40,603 nucleotides of DNA from Dokdonia sp. GTDB lineage: Bacteria; Bacteroidota; Bacteroidia; Flavobacteriales; Flavobacteriaceae. Shown one piece after another: positions 15,805-24,282 of the stretch (its first letter is position 1; each line of letters starts with the position of its first letter). Below the pieces are notes generated by a model. That model was not told where the DNA came from and did no database searches. It worked only from the letters and a program-made list of their open reading frames with translations. The position numbers and the translations under genes were made by a program. The stretch covers positions 1-40,603 of the forward strand of contig JALZVV010000027.1 of the NCBI GenBank assembly GCA_023299935.1. Reading direction: 5' to 3'.

Positions 15805-18349
15805 ATTATTGTTAATTGGATGGGATGCAGCAGATTGGAAATTAATAGGACCACTACTTGCAAAGGGGTTAATGCCTAATCTTAAAAAAGTTATTAATAG
15901 TGGGGTGTATGGGAATATGAGTACCATGAACCCACCATACTCCCCTATGTTATGGTCATCTGTAGCTACGGGTAAAACCCCAGATAAGCATGGAGTGCTA
16001 GGTTTTATCGAGGTGACTCCAGATAGAAAAGCAGTTAGACCGGTAACGGTAAATTCAAGAAAATCTAGAGCTTTATGGAATATTTTTCATAATCAAGGAA
16101 TGAAGAGTAACCTTGTAGGGTGGTGGCCTAGCTTTCCAGCCGAACCTATTAACGGAGTAATTGTAACAGATAAGTATCAAAAGGTAAATAGAGATCCAGC
16201 AAAAAAGAGTCCCTTAAAGGAAGGGACTATTCATCCTCAATCCTTAGTAAAAGACTTGGTAGATTTACGCATGTTTCCTTGGGAATTGACAAAAGAACAT
16301 ATTTTACCATTTATACCTAAAGCTGGAAAAATCGATCAGACCAATCCTAAAAATAGACTTGTCGACTTTTCCAATGTTATGTCACATGCCGTGTCCATTC
16401 AAAATGCAGCTACTTATTTATTGAGAGAGACAGAATGGGATTTTATGGGCGTTTATTATGATTTTATTGATCATCTCTGTCATGGCTTCATGAAATTTCA
16501 TCCTCCAAAATTAGATGGAATCCCTGATGATAAATATGAAATATATAAGGATGTTGTAAATAGTGCTTATCGTTTCCAAGATATGATGCTCGGTCGAAAA
16601 TTAGAACTGATTGACGAGAATACGACGGTAATAATAATGTCAGACCACGGCTTCGAATCTGGATACAAGCGTATTTTAAAGATGCCTAAAGTAAATGCAG
16701 CACCAGCATTAGATCATAGACAGTTTGGGATATTTGTCGCAATGGGTCCTAATATTAAGAAAAATGAAAAATTATTTGGATTGAACTTAATTGATATTGC
16801 ACCAACTATTTTGCATCACTTTAATCTTCCTATAGGAAAAGATATGGACGGAAAAGTAATGATGGATATTTTTGAGAAAACTACCACACCAAAATATATT
16901 GATAGCTGGGAGGATGTGCAGGGTGATTTCGGACAGTTAAAGAAAGAGACACGAGAAGAAAGCTGGTCTGATCAAGAAGTAATCGATCAGCTTGTAGAGT
17001 TGGGTTATATTGATAAGCCTGACGAGAAAATTGAAAATAGTATTATAAAAACGGAGTCTGATCTTAAACAGAACTTAGCCAGGGTATATCTGGGAAAAAA
17101 AGATTTTCATAAAGCCAAGGAGTTATTAATTGAATTAATCCAGAATGTTGTTGAATCAGAAAAAACAGATCTGGTAGACATCGCTCCGTATTATATTGAC
17201 TTGATGAACGTATCTCTGGGGCTCAATGAGTACGACGAGGTGGAAAAATATTTAGATATTTTTAAAACAATTAAAACTAAGGTATCTTTTAACACGTATT
17301 TTATTGAATCTAATTTGTATTACAATAGAGGTGAAGTAGAAAAAGCAGCTAAAATATTAGAACAGGCGAGAGATAAAAAACCTAATGCCGAGATACATTA
17401 TCGCCTCGGGAGAATATATACATCACAAACAAACTATGAGCTAGCACAAGAATCATATGAAAAGGCCATTGCTATAGAACCTTATAAAGCAAAGTATCAT
17501 CAAGGTATGGCAGAGGCATACTTCTACTTGGAAGAATATGAAGAGGCTGCAGATTATGCCTTTACAAGTATAGAATTAGTAAAATATTATCCAGAGGCCC
17601 ATTTTATTTTGGGCCGATCTCTTGAGAAATTAGGAGATACGGAGAATGCAAAAATAGCCTTGGATACAGCCGCAAAATTGAAGCCTAAAAATTTCGAACT
17701 CTTAAAGCGAGCGCAAGAAAATATTGAAGAAAAGTTGGCACTACCTTTTAACAGTAATGATCGAGAAAAATACATTTATCGAAAGGATCAAGTTGTTGTA
17801 GTCTCGGGCCTTCCAAGATCGGGGACATCGTTAATGATGCAAATGCTAGATAAGGGAGGAATTTCAATATTGTCTGATGGGAAGAGAAAAGCAGATATAT
17901 CCAATCCTAAGGGCTATTATGAGTACGAGCCTGTAATGAGTATGCATAAGGATAACTCTTGGCTAAGCAAAGCAAAGAACAAAGGCATAAAAATTGTAGC
18001 ACCTTTATTACAATACTTATCTTATGATTATCGATATAAAGTGATATTTATGACTAGGGATTTAAATGAAGTGATAAAGTCTCAACAAATAATGAAGGGT
18101 AAAGATCCAGAAACCTTACCCGTAAAATTACTGAACTCTTTTTCACAACTCCTCAAAACAATTAAGCATTGGGATAGAGGACAACCCGGGGTAGAGATAC
18201 TATATGTCAATTATAAAGAACTGTTGAATAATCCTATAGCCGTAACAAAACAAGTGAATGACTTTATTGGTATTGATATGGATAATGAAGCAATGGCCTC
18301 TTGTATTGATTTAAAGTTATACAGAAATAAAAGTAATGTGGAGGCTTAA
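15794..18349 (+). CDS. AlkP-superfamily phosphodiesterase - TPR - sulfotransferase fusion
   Basis: This 851-aa protein has three parts. Residues 1 to about 400 form a type I phosphodiesterase/nucleotide pyrophosphatase domain of the alkaline phosphatase superfamily. Metal or catalytic segments are GWDAADW (Asp11), SPMLWSSVATG, DHLCHGF, SDHGFE (Asp284, His285) and LDHRQFG. Residues about 430-650 are TPR repeats, with runs such as AEIHYRLGRIYTSQTNYELA. Residues about 660-851 are a sulfotransferase-like domain with the PAPS 5'-phosphosulfate loop GLPRSGTS at 672-679. No signal peptide is evident, so it is probably cytoplasmic. The substrate is unknown; processing of a nucleotide or lipid-linked sulfated or phosphorylated metabolite is possible. 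It overlaps the preceding small ORF by 11 nt and is 12 nt from the polyprenyl synthase gene. Confidence 0.8.
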   Translation: MKNKLLLIGWDAADWKLIGPLLAKGLMPNLKKVINSGVYGNMSTMNPPYSPMLWSSVATGKTPDKHGVLGFIEVTPDRKAVRPVTVNSRKSRALWNIFHNQGMKSNLVGWWPSFPAEPINGVIVTDKYQKVNRDPAKKSPLKEGTIHPQSLVKDLVDLRMFPWELTKEHILPFIPKAGKIDQTNPKNRLVDFSNVMSHAVSIQNAATYLLRETEWDFMGVYYDFIDHLCHGFMKFHPPKLDGIPDDKYEIYKDVVNSAYRFQDMMLGRKLELIDENTTVIIMSDHGFESGYKRILKMPKVNAAPALDHRQFGIFVAMGPNIKKNEKLFGLNLIDIAPTILHHFNLPIGKDMDGKVMMDIFEKTTTPKYIDSWEDVQGDFGQLKKETREESWSDQEVIDQLVELGYIDKPDEKIENSIIKTESDLKQNLARVYLGKKDFHKAKELLIELIQNVVESEKTDLVDIAPYYIDLMNVSLGLNEYDEVEKYLDIFKTIKTKVSFNTYFIESNLYYNRGEVEKAAKILEQARDKKPNAEIHYRLGRIYTSQTNYELAQESYEKAIAIEPYKAKYHQGMAEAYFYLEEYEEAADYAFTSIELVKYYPEAHFILGRSLEKLGDTENAKIALDTAAKLKPKNFELLKRAQENIEEKLALPFNSNDREKYIYRKDQVVVVSGLPRSGTSLMMQMLDKGGISILSDGKRKADISNPKGYYEYEPVMSMHKDNSWLSKAKNKGIKIVAPLLQYLSYDYRYKVIFMTRDLNEVIKSQQIMKGKDPETLPVKLLNSFSQLLKTIKHWDRGQPGVEILYVNYKELLNNPIAVTKQVNDFIGIDMDNEAMASCIDLKLYRNKSNVEA

Positions 18350-18361
18350 ATCTAGCATGTT

Positions 18362-19339
18362 ATGAAAGTAGTCGCTCAGATCAAGGAACCTATCGAATAT
18401 GAAATGGAACTTTTTGAAGAAAAGTTTGCACTTTCTATGCGTTCTAAAGTGGCACTCCTTAATCGTATTACCCATTATATAGTAAATCGAAAGGGTAAAC
18501 AAATGCGCCCTATGTTTGTTTTTCTCACTGCAAAAATGCTTGGGAATGGACAAGTAAATGACCGCACCTATAGAGGAGCTTCGGTGATAGAGTTGATTCA
18601 TACCGCCAGTTTGGTGCACGATGATGTGGTAGATGACAGTAACCAACGCAGGGGTTTCTTTTCTCTTAATGCCTTGTGGAAAAATAAAATTGCTGTTCTC
18701 GTAGGTGATTTTTTATTTTCTAAGGGATTACTGCTCTCTATAGATAATGGGGATACAGATTTGTTGCAAATCATTTCTGTTGCTGTAAGAGAAATTAGTG
18801 AAGGAGAACTCCTTCAAATTGAGAAAGCACGTAAACTAGACATTACAGAAGATATTTATTACGAGATTATACGCCAGAAGACAGCCACGCTTATTGCTGC
18901 TTGTTGCGCACTGGGAGCCGCCGCAGTTCATGCTTCTAAAGAAGAGATTAAGCGTATGCATAAATTTGGAGAACTCATTGGACAAGCCTTCCAGATTAAA
19001 GATGATTTGTTTGATTACGGATCTACACAAATAGGAAAGCCCACAGGAATTGATATTAAGGAACAAAAAATGACTTTACCTCTAATTTACGTATTGAATA
19101 CAGTAAGTACCAAGGAAAAAAACTGGCTCATTAATAGTATCAAGAACCACAATACTAATAAAAAACGAGTGAAAGAAGTAATCCAGTTCGTAAAGGATCA
19201 CGGCGGCTTAGAATATGCGGTTTCAAAAATGAAAGCTTTTCAACAAGAAGCACTTGCCTTATTGAATACCTATCCTGACAGTGAGTACAAAGCGTCCCTT
19301 GAACTTATGGTAAACTATGTGATTGATCGCAAGAAGTAA
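18362..19339 (+). CDS. Long-chain polyprenyl diphosphate synthase
   Basis: This 325-aa trans-isoprenyl diphosphate synthase elongates allylic diphosphates with isopentenyl diphosphate, most likely to make the menaquinone side chain. Both aspartate-rich motifs are present: DDVVD at 87-91 in LVHDDVVDDS and DDLFD at 214-218 in QIKDDLFDYG. The RKGKQMRPMFVFL segment near residue 44 is also typical. Length fits octaprenyl/solanesyl-type enzymes. It follows the AlkP-TPR-sulfotransferase gene by 12 nt, so cotranscription is likely though a functional link is not shown. Its stop codon abuts the stop of the convergent DJ-1/PfpI gene with no base between them. Confidence 0.9.
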   Translation: MKVVAQIKEPIEYEMELFEEKFALSMRSKVALLNRITHYIVNRKGKQMRPMFVFLTAKMLGNGQVNDRTYRGASVIELIHTASLVHDDVVDDSNQRRGFFSLNALWKNKIAVLVGDFLFSKGLLLSIDNGDTDLLQIISVAVREISEGELLQIEKARKLDITEDIYYEIIRQKTATLIAACCALGAAAVHASKEEIKRMHKFGELIGQAFQIKDDLFDYGSTQIGKPTGIDIKEQKMTLPLIYVLNTVSTKEKNWLINSIKNHNTNKKRVKEVIQFVKDHGGLEYAVSKMKAFQQEALALLNTYPDSEYKASLELMVNYVIDRKK

Positions 19340-20068
19340 TTAATCAACAATAAGATGCGGTACATCTTCTAATTTCCAATCGATAACTAAGCCTCCGGCA
19401 AGACTTCGTGCTATTTCAGCCCCATACAAATGTTCAGAAAGGTATAAAGCAGCTTCAAAACTCTTAGCTCCTCCAGCAGAAGTAATGTATTTTTCATCGT
19501 GAACAAAAAGAACTTCTTTTCTAATATCTAATTCCGGAAAAGTTTCTCGCATTGTGTCAATATCACTAGGGAAAGTAGTAGATACCTTATCATCTAATAA
19601 CCCAGCTTTTGCAAGGACAAAAGCCCCATCACAATGAGAGGTCATAAAGAGCGCATTTTTATCTACTTCCTTTACAAAATTAATCATCACTTCATCTTCT
19701 AAATCTGTATCGAGATGGTGCTCGGCACTAGGAACTACTAGGATATCTATCTTCGGTAGATCTGGCGCGGTATAATCAAAATCGGGTAGGAGGTAAATGC
19801 CTTCAAAGGTGCGAATAGGATCCAAGGTATTGGCTACCATAAATACATTCATCTGTTTGATGTTTTCCCGGTATTGGGTATGTTGAAATATATCAAAAGG
19901 CGCAGTGAGTTCAGTATTGTAGGTGCCGTCCATAATTAAGAAGGCTACATTATATCTATTGGGTTTTAGTTCTGGTTGCGCTTTCGCGAAAGCGGTATTT
20001 GCCTTTTCTCCCGCCTTAGGAGTACACCCAATCAATAATGAGAAAAGTAAGATGATGCTGTTTTTCAT
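19340..20068 (-). CDS. DJ-1/PfpI-family lipoprotein
   Basis: This 242-aa protein begins with a lipoprotein signal (LLFSLLIGC, lipobox Cys near residue 15) followed by a class I glutamine-amidotransferase-like DJ-1/PfpI domain. The nucleophile-elbow Cys is residue 146 in TSHCDGAFVLAKAGLL. PSAEHHLD and ITSAGGAKSFEAALYL match the variant usually found at the N-terminus of AraC-type regulators such as GlxA. Here the domain is exported and has no HTH. No acidic surface-export signal follows the Cys, so it is probably periplasmic. Members vary in activity (protease, hydratase, binding), so function is not assigned. It contains palindrome copy 4, read as AFAKA. Confidence 0.85.
   Translation of the reverse strand: MKNSIILLFSLLIGCTPKAGEKANTAFAKAQPELKPNRYNVAFLIMDGTYNTELTAPFDIFQHTQYRENIKQMNVFMVANTLDPIRTFEGIYLLPDFDYTAPDLPKIDILVVPSAEHHLDTDLEDEVMINFVKEVDKNALFMTSHCDGAFVLAKAGLLDDKVSTTFPSDIDTMRETFPELDIRKEVLFVHDEKYITSAGGAKSFEAALYLSEHLYGAEIARSLAGGLVIDWKLEDVPHLIVD
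19979..19994. repeat. GCTTTCGCGAAAGC palindrome, copy 4
   Basis: A 16-bp perfect palindrome (CGCTTTCGCGAAAGCG) in the DJ-1/PfpI gene, translated on the minus strand as AFAKA. It is one of six copies in the window. Confidence 0.9.
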
Positions 20069-20113
20069 GAGTTTTGTATTAGGTGCTAAAGATATTCTTT
20101 ACAATTTAGTTTC

Positions 20114-20296
20114 TTAAGGTTTACGATATACTAATCCTAGTACAGTAATCGAAATATCAGTAAGACCAAATAAAAAAGCAATCATAACATCTAGCGTAAT
20201 CAATACCACCGTCAAAGAAGCATTCCGAACCACAGAGGGCAAAGCAACATGATTTAATTCGGTTAATACTAAGGGTAAAATGATATACCTAATGTA
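20114..20296 (-). pseudogene. Start-less SecE-like membrane reading frame
   Basis: A 60-codon minus-strand frame runs from after a TGA (20297-20299) to a TAA (20114-20116) with no ATG, GTG or TTG ahead of its conserved-looking part; an ATT is the only codon that might serve. It reads TELNHVALPS, then a hydrophobic stretch including LTVVLITLDVMIAFLFGLTD, then ITVLGLVY. The order of Glu, Val, Pro, hydrophobic segment and an Asp 27 residues after the Pro mirrors single-TM SecE. SecE is normally encoded with nusG, so this would be a decayed extra copy, or a chance resemblance. An 11-bp inverted repeat (20132-20142 and 20300-20310) spans it. Confidence 0.3.
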
Positions 20297-20351
20297 TCAT
20301 ACTAGGATTAAAGCCTTGTGAGCATTGAGTATGGCTGTCGCTAATAGAATC

Positions 20352-21260
20352 CTAAAATTTAGGCTTCTCGTTTTTATCCCACAGACCCCAATAGGCACCT
20401 ACATCTCCTTCTGGACCCACTTTCCATGATTCATCAAAAGAAGAGAAGTAAAACATTTCTATGCCTTGCTGCGCTGACCAGACTTGGGCATTGATAAAAT
20501 ATTTCATTGCATTTTCTGGTGATGGATATGCTCCTTTGAGATTAGTGCCTTGACTAGGCCATCCTGTTTCGGTAATAATTACTTTTTTGCCTTTAGCTGC
20601 TTGCCTTGCTTGACCAAACATTTGCTGCATATGGGTTAATGAATTTTCGAAGTCACACCCTTCCCAAAAAGGATAACAATTGGATAGGATGACATCACAA
20701 GCTTCAGTTATTTTGGGTTTTATGGTAAACTCATAATAGGCATCTACATATCCCACCGTAATATGCGGCACAGCTTCCTTTACAAGATATATGTAATCTA
20801 ATAATTGTTCTTCAGTAAGATCACCTCTATACATAACTTCATTACCTACCGCAGCAATATCAACAACGCCTTCTTTTGCAAGTTCAATAAGCGCATCAAT
20901 TTCGGCCTCATTCTTTTTTAAATCATTTCCCAACCAGGCACCTACTAGAGTTTTTAAACCGTGCTTATGTGCTATACGTGGCACGTTTTCATTGCCCTCT
21001 ATACATGAAAATGAACGCACCCATTTTGTATACGGTTTAATAATTTTAATACGACGTTCTACCTGAGTTGCTGTAATATGATTACCCGGTTTCTGACCTT
21101 CTTCATACATACTAAAGCATAAGCCGTGCAAACCTTTTTGTAGTGTCTTATGCCATAAAGCCTCTAATTTTTCTTGAGTATAGTCTTGAAAGTCTATGGC
21201 CTTAGGCTGCAGGAACTCATCGTTTTTCTGAAAATAGTTATGCTCTCCTCTGTATGACAT
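20352..21260 (-). CDS. Cytoplasmic GH17 beta-1,3-glucanase/glucosidase-type enzyme
   Basis: This 302-aa GH17 (clan GH-A) enzyme has the acid/base Glu141 in AVGNEVMYRG and the nucleophile Glu231 in IITETGWPS. NCYPFWEG and YFSSFDESWK line the expected barrel positions. No signal peptide or lipobox is present, so it acts in the cytoplasm, unlike the second GH17 in this locus. It is the last gene of the minus-strand glucan operon, 17 nt after the MFS symporter, consistent with acting on imported short beta-1,3-glucans next to the phosphorylase. Whether it hydrolyses or transglycosylates cannot be read from sequence. Confidence 0.9.
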   Translation of the reverse strand: MSYRGEHNYFQKNDEFLQPKAIDFQDYTQEKLEALWHKTLQKGLHGLCFSMYEEGQKPGNHITATQVERRIKIIKPYTKWVRSFSCIEGNENVPRIAHKHGLKTLVGAWLGNDLKKNEAEIDALIELAKEGVVDIAAVGNEVMYRGDLTEEQLLDYIYLVKEAVPHITVGYVDAYYEFTIKPKITEACDVILSNCYPFWEGCDFENSLTHMQQMFGQARQAAKGKKVIITETGWPSQGTNLKGAYPSPENAMKYFINAQVWSAQQGIEMFYFSSFDESWKVGPEGDVGAYWGLWDKNEKPKF

Positions 21261-21277
21261 AGTTTAGGAATATTGAT

Positions 21278-22702
21278 TTAAGAATTACTCTTTGCTTCTG
21301 CTTTTCGTCTGTCTAATTCAGCACGAACTTCTTTGGCCTTTTCTTCTGTTAAATCATAACTACTCATGATATAAATGGCCGTGAGTACACCAATAATAGG
21401 TAATACGCTATAAAATAAACGAATACCTGTTACTGATGATGTGGTCACATTATCTGCATCAAAACCTACTATAGCTAGAATGACACCTCCAAATAATGCA
21501 GCAATACCAAATCCCATTTTCACCATCCACCAGTACACGGCTCCAATAATTCCTTCCCTGCGTTTTCCGGTATTGAGTTCGTCTATATCACAAACATCTG
21601 CGGTCATAGACATCATTATTGTAAATAAGCCACCTATACCAAAAGAATGAAAAGGCAAAGCATATAAGAATAGATGTGGTTTTCCTTCTATAAATAAAAA
21701 CCAGAATAAGATATAGCCTATAATGGATATGAATTGAGAGATGATAAATGTTTTTTTCTTCCCTATTTTTTTAGCCATAAATGCTACAATAGGTATGACT
21801 AAGAATGTAGTGCATAGAGCACCAATACTACCATGCATAGAAGGCCAGATACCCGCAGCTGCCTGGTCGCTATTAAACATATGATGCCATATAATAAGCG
21901 GTGTAAAAGCAGCAATGACATTAAAGGAATTAAAAACTAAAAAAGTAGCAAGAGCAATTTTTCTAAACTGTGGGATTTTAAATGCTTCAAAAGCATCTTT
22001 AAAAATCTTTTTGATACTTTTCTTTATGTAACTAAAAGTAATGGGTAGAAATGTATCCTCATTTAGGGTTGACTTACTCTTTATAAATATAGCAGGAATC
22101 AATGCAAAAATAGTGCACGGTATCGCTACATAGATTGACAGTTCTCTTACCCCAGCATCTGCCCCAGAAGGGAACCATTCTGGGTCATATAAGAATACCC
22201 AAAACCAAGGCGCAATCACCCAAGCCCATTGCCCTATCCACTGGGCAATAGCCATAATTTTTGTACGCTCATTAAAATCATCACTCATTTCATATCCAAT
22301 AGCAACATAGGGTACACTAAAAATGGTAAGGCCTAAATAAAATACTAAGGACCACAGGAAAAAATAGATGAAATTAAAAACAACGCCATTGTCCTTATAC
22401 AATTGCCACATCGCGATATAGGCAATTCCCATAATGAGTCCACCTATAAAAACATACTGCCTGCGACGCCCCCATTTAGACTTAGTATTATCAGAAATAA
22501 ATCCCATAATAGGATCCGTAATAGCATCAAAAATACGAGGAGTAAATTGAAGCAGCCCCCACAAAATTGCTGCAAAGCCTAAATCCTGAACCAGCACTAT
22601 AATAAAAACTCCCAATGCGGCCGGAAACATCTGATTGGCTAGCATTCCAAAACCAAAGGCTACTTTCTGACCTAAGGGTACTATTTTAGTTTCTGATGAC
22701 AT
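21278..22702 (-). CDS. GPH-type MFS sugar symporter
   Basis: This 474-aa integral membrane protein has about 12 hydrophobic segments and the glycoside-pentoside-hexuronide:cation symporter signature: DAITDPIMGFISDNTKSKWGRRRQYVF between helices 2 and 3. A similar loop (MTADVCDIDELNTGKRREG) lies near residue 370. It should import gluco-oligosaccharides or glucose from the periplasm with a cation. It lies between GH30 (78 nt) and the cytoplasmic GH17 (17 nt), marking the switch from exported to cytoplasmic enzymes. It has a soluble charged C-terminal tail. The cation and exact sugar are unknown. Confidence 0.9.
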   Translation of the reverse strand: MSSETKIVPLGQKVAFGFGMLANQMFPAALGVFIIVLVQDLGFAAILWGLLQFTPRIFDAITDPIMGFISDNTKSKWGRRRQYVFIGGLIMGIAYIAMWQLYKDNGVVFNFIYFFLWSLVFYLGLTIFSVPYVAIGYEMSDDFNERTKIMAIAQWIGQWAWVIAPWFWVFLYDPEWFPSGADAGVRELSIYVAIPCTIFALIPAIFIKSKSTLNEDTFLPITFSYIKKSIKKIFKDAFEAFKIPQFRKIALATFLVFNSFNVIAAFTPLIIWHHMFNSDQAAAGIWPSMHGSIGALCTTFLVIPIVAFMAKKIGKKKTFIISQFISIIGYILFWFLFIEGKPHLFLYALPFHSFGIGGLFTIMMSMTADVCDIDELNTGKRREGIIGAVYWWMVKMGFGIAALFGGVILAIVGFDADNVTTSSVTGIRLFYSVLPIIGVLTAIYIMSSYDLTEEKAKEVRAELDRRKAEAKSNS

Positions 22703-22780
22703 AAATTTATTTTTTTTGTTTGGTATTTTTTTTTAACGCTTCCTAATAACTCGCGACAGATTGTATAAAAACAGAATTAT

Positions 22781-24277
22781 TTACATACCATTAGATATTA
22801 CTATAGTTTGTATGGCTTGCCCATTTATTTTCAGATTTACAGTTTGCTCTCCCAGTATAATTGCATAATCTTTAGGACTTGTCTCTTCATTAAAAATGAC
22901 CACGGCAATAGAATTGTCTGGATTCTTTGCAGCTGTAACCATAAATTTTTGATCTTCGGGTGTAGAAGTGGCAATAACTTTTGCTTCTGGTCTTATGTAT
23001 TTACTAAAATGTGCCATCGTGTAATAGAGCGGTGTAAAATATACTTCGTCTTTATCTGGATCTACGATTACGGGTGCAACACACCAGTTTTTAAACCAGT
23101 TAGGACCGCCTTGGGTATCTAATACCATATTCCAGTCAACCCAGCCATCTACGCGGTTATTTAAGCATCCAATAATGTCTCGAGCATATCTATTTACAGG
23201 AGCATATTTTGGATGTAGGTGTTTGTCTTCTTCTGGAGCCCAATCCCAACCCCAGTCTGTAGATTCCTTTTTCCAATACCAGGCATCATCTTTCCATACA
23301 GGAACTTGAGAATCTATACAGCCTTCTGTTTCTATTAAGTATTTGTTAGGAGCTTTCTTGTGAGCATACTGCAGTTCCTCTGCAAAATAGTCAAAGGTAC
23401 TGGCATACCAATGGATTGCAGTTCCATCAAAATACTTCGAACTAACTTCATCTTTATACATCGCATCTACCCAGTCTTTGAGATGATCCCTGTTTTGATC
23501 ATATCCTAATATCTTGAGATGACCTTTACCATCCTTCTCGAGTTGAGGTCCTAAATGGTTGGCTACAAAATCTACAGATTCTTCTGCTGTAAAATGCATG
23601 CTTTCCCAATTGTTCCCATTTCCTAAGGGTTCATTCTCAAAGGTAAATCCCCAGAGATTTATGCCTTCTTGGGCATAAGCGTCTGTATATTTAGAAAAAA
23701 ATAATGCCCAAGTATCATAATACTCCGGTAGTAGTTTACCACCCACATATTCTTTATTATCCTTCATCCAAGGTGATGCCGTCCAAGGCGATGCAAAGAG
23801 TTTAAATCCATCTTGAGATGCGGCCAGCGCATCTTTAATCATAGGGATGAGGTCATCCATATCTTCTTTTACAGAAAAGTGCTCTAAGTTTTTGTCTCCT
23901 GCTACAGGAGCATAAGAATAATTGTTTAAGGAGAAATCACAGGAGTTCATATGGGTTCTATTAAGCGAGTAATTAGCACCTTCACGGCTAAAGTAGGCTT
24001 GGATTATAGTATCCCTATTTTTCTTACTTAGCTTGTTTAATAAATAAGCAGATGATTCTGTAAAAGCTCCTCCAAATCCTGTTATTGTCTGCAGCTCTTT
24101 TTCGGGAGATATAACGATAGGAATAAGGTCAACAGCAGTAGAGGAGGCATCAATAGCAGTTAGTTTATTACCACTTTCAGAAGTTTCGTAAACCTCCACT
24201 TTTAGTTGTTGTTCTTGAGTGCATGCCATCATCGCTAGTACTATGAGAATAAAACTCCCAATTTTTGTTGTTTTCAT
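22781..24277 (-). CDS. GH30 lipoprotein (probable beta-1,6-glucan side-chain enzyme)
   Basis: This 498-aa protein has a lipoprotein signal (FILIVLAMMAC) and a GH30 catalytic barrel plus beta-sandwich. ITGFGGAFTESSA near residue 65, acid/base Glu216 in GFTFENEPLG and nucleophile Glu318 in LIETEGC are typical. In marine flavobacterial laminarin loci, GH30 enzymes remove beta-1,6-linked glucose branches, which fits the neighbours here. The Cys is followed by TQEQQ rather than an acidic run, suggesting the periplasmic face. It is 5 nt downstream of the GH17 lipoprotein gene. Subfamily and linkage preference are inferred from context. Confidence 0.88.
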   Translation of the reverse strand: MKTTKIGSFILIVLAMMACTQEQQLKVEVYETSESGNKLTAIDASSTAVDLIPIVISPEKELQTITGFGGAFTESSAYLLNKLSKKNRDTIIQAYFSREGANYSLNRTHMNSCDFSLNNYSYAPVAGDKNLEHFSVKEDMDDLIPMIKDALAASQDGFKLFASPWTASPWMKDNKEYVGGKLLPEYYDTWALFFSKYTDAYAQEGINLWGFTFENEPLGNGNNWESMHFTAEESVDFVANHLGPQLEKDGKGHLKILGYDQNRDHLKDWVDAMYKDEVSSKYFDGTAIHWYASTFDYFAEELQYAHKKAPNKYLIETEGCIDSQVPVWKDDAWYWKKESTDWGWDWAPEEDKHLHPKYAPVNRYARDIIGCLNNRVDGWVDWNMVLDTQGGPNWFKNWCVAPVIVDPDKDEVYFTPLYYTMAHFSKYIRPEAKVIATSTPEDQKFMVTAAKNPDNSIAVVIFNEETSPKDYAIILGEQTVNLKINGQAIQTIVISNGM

Positions 24278-24282
24278 ATTAC

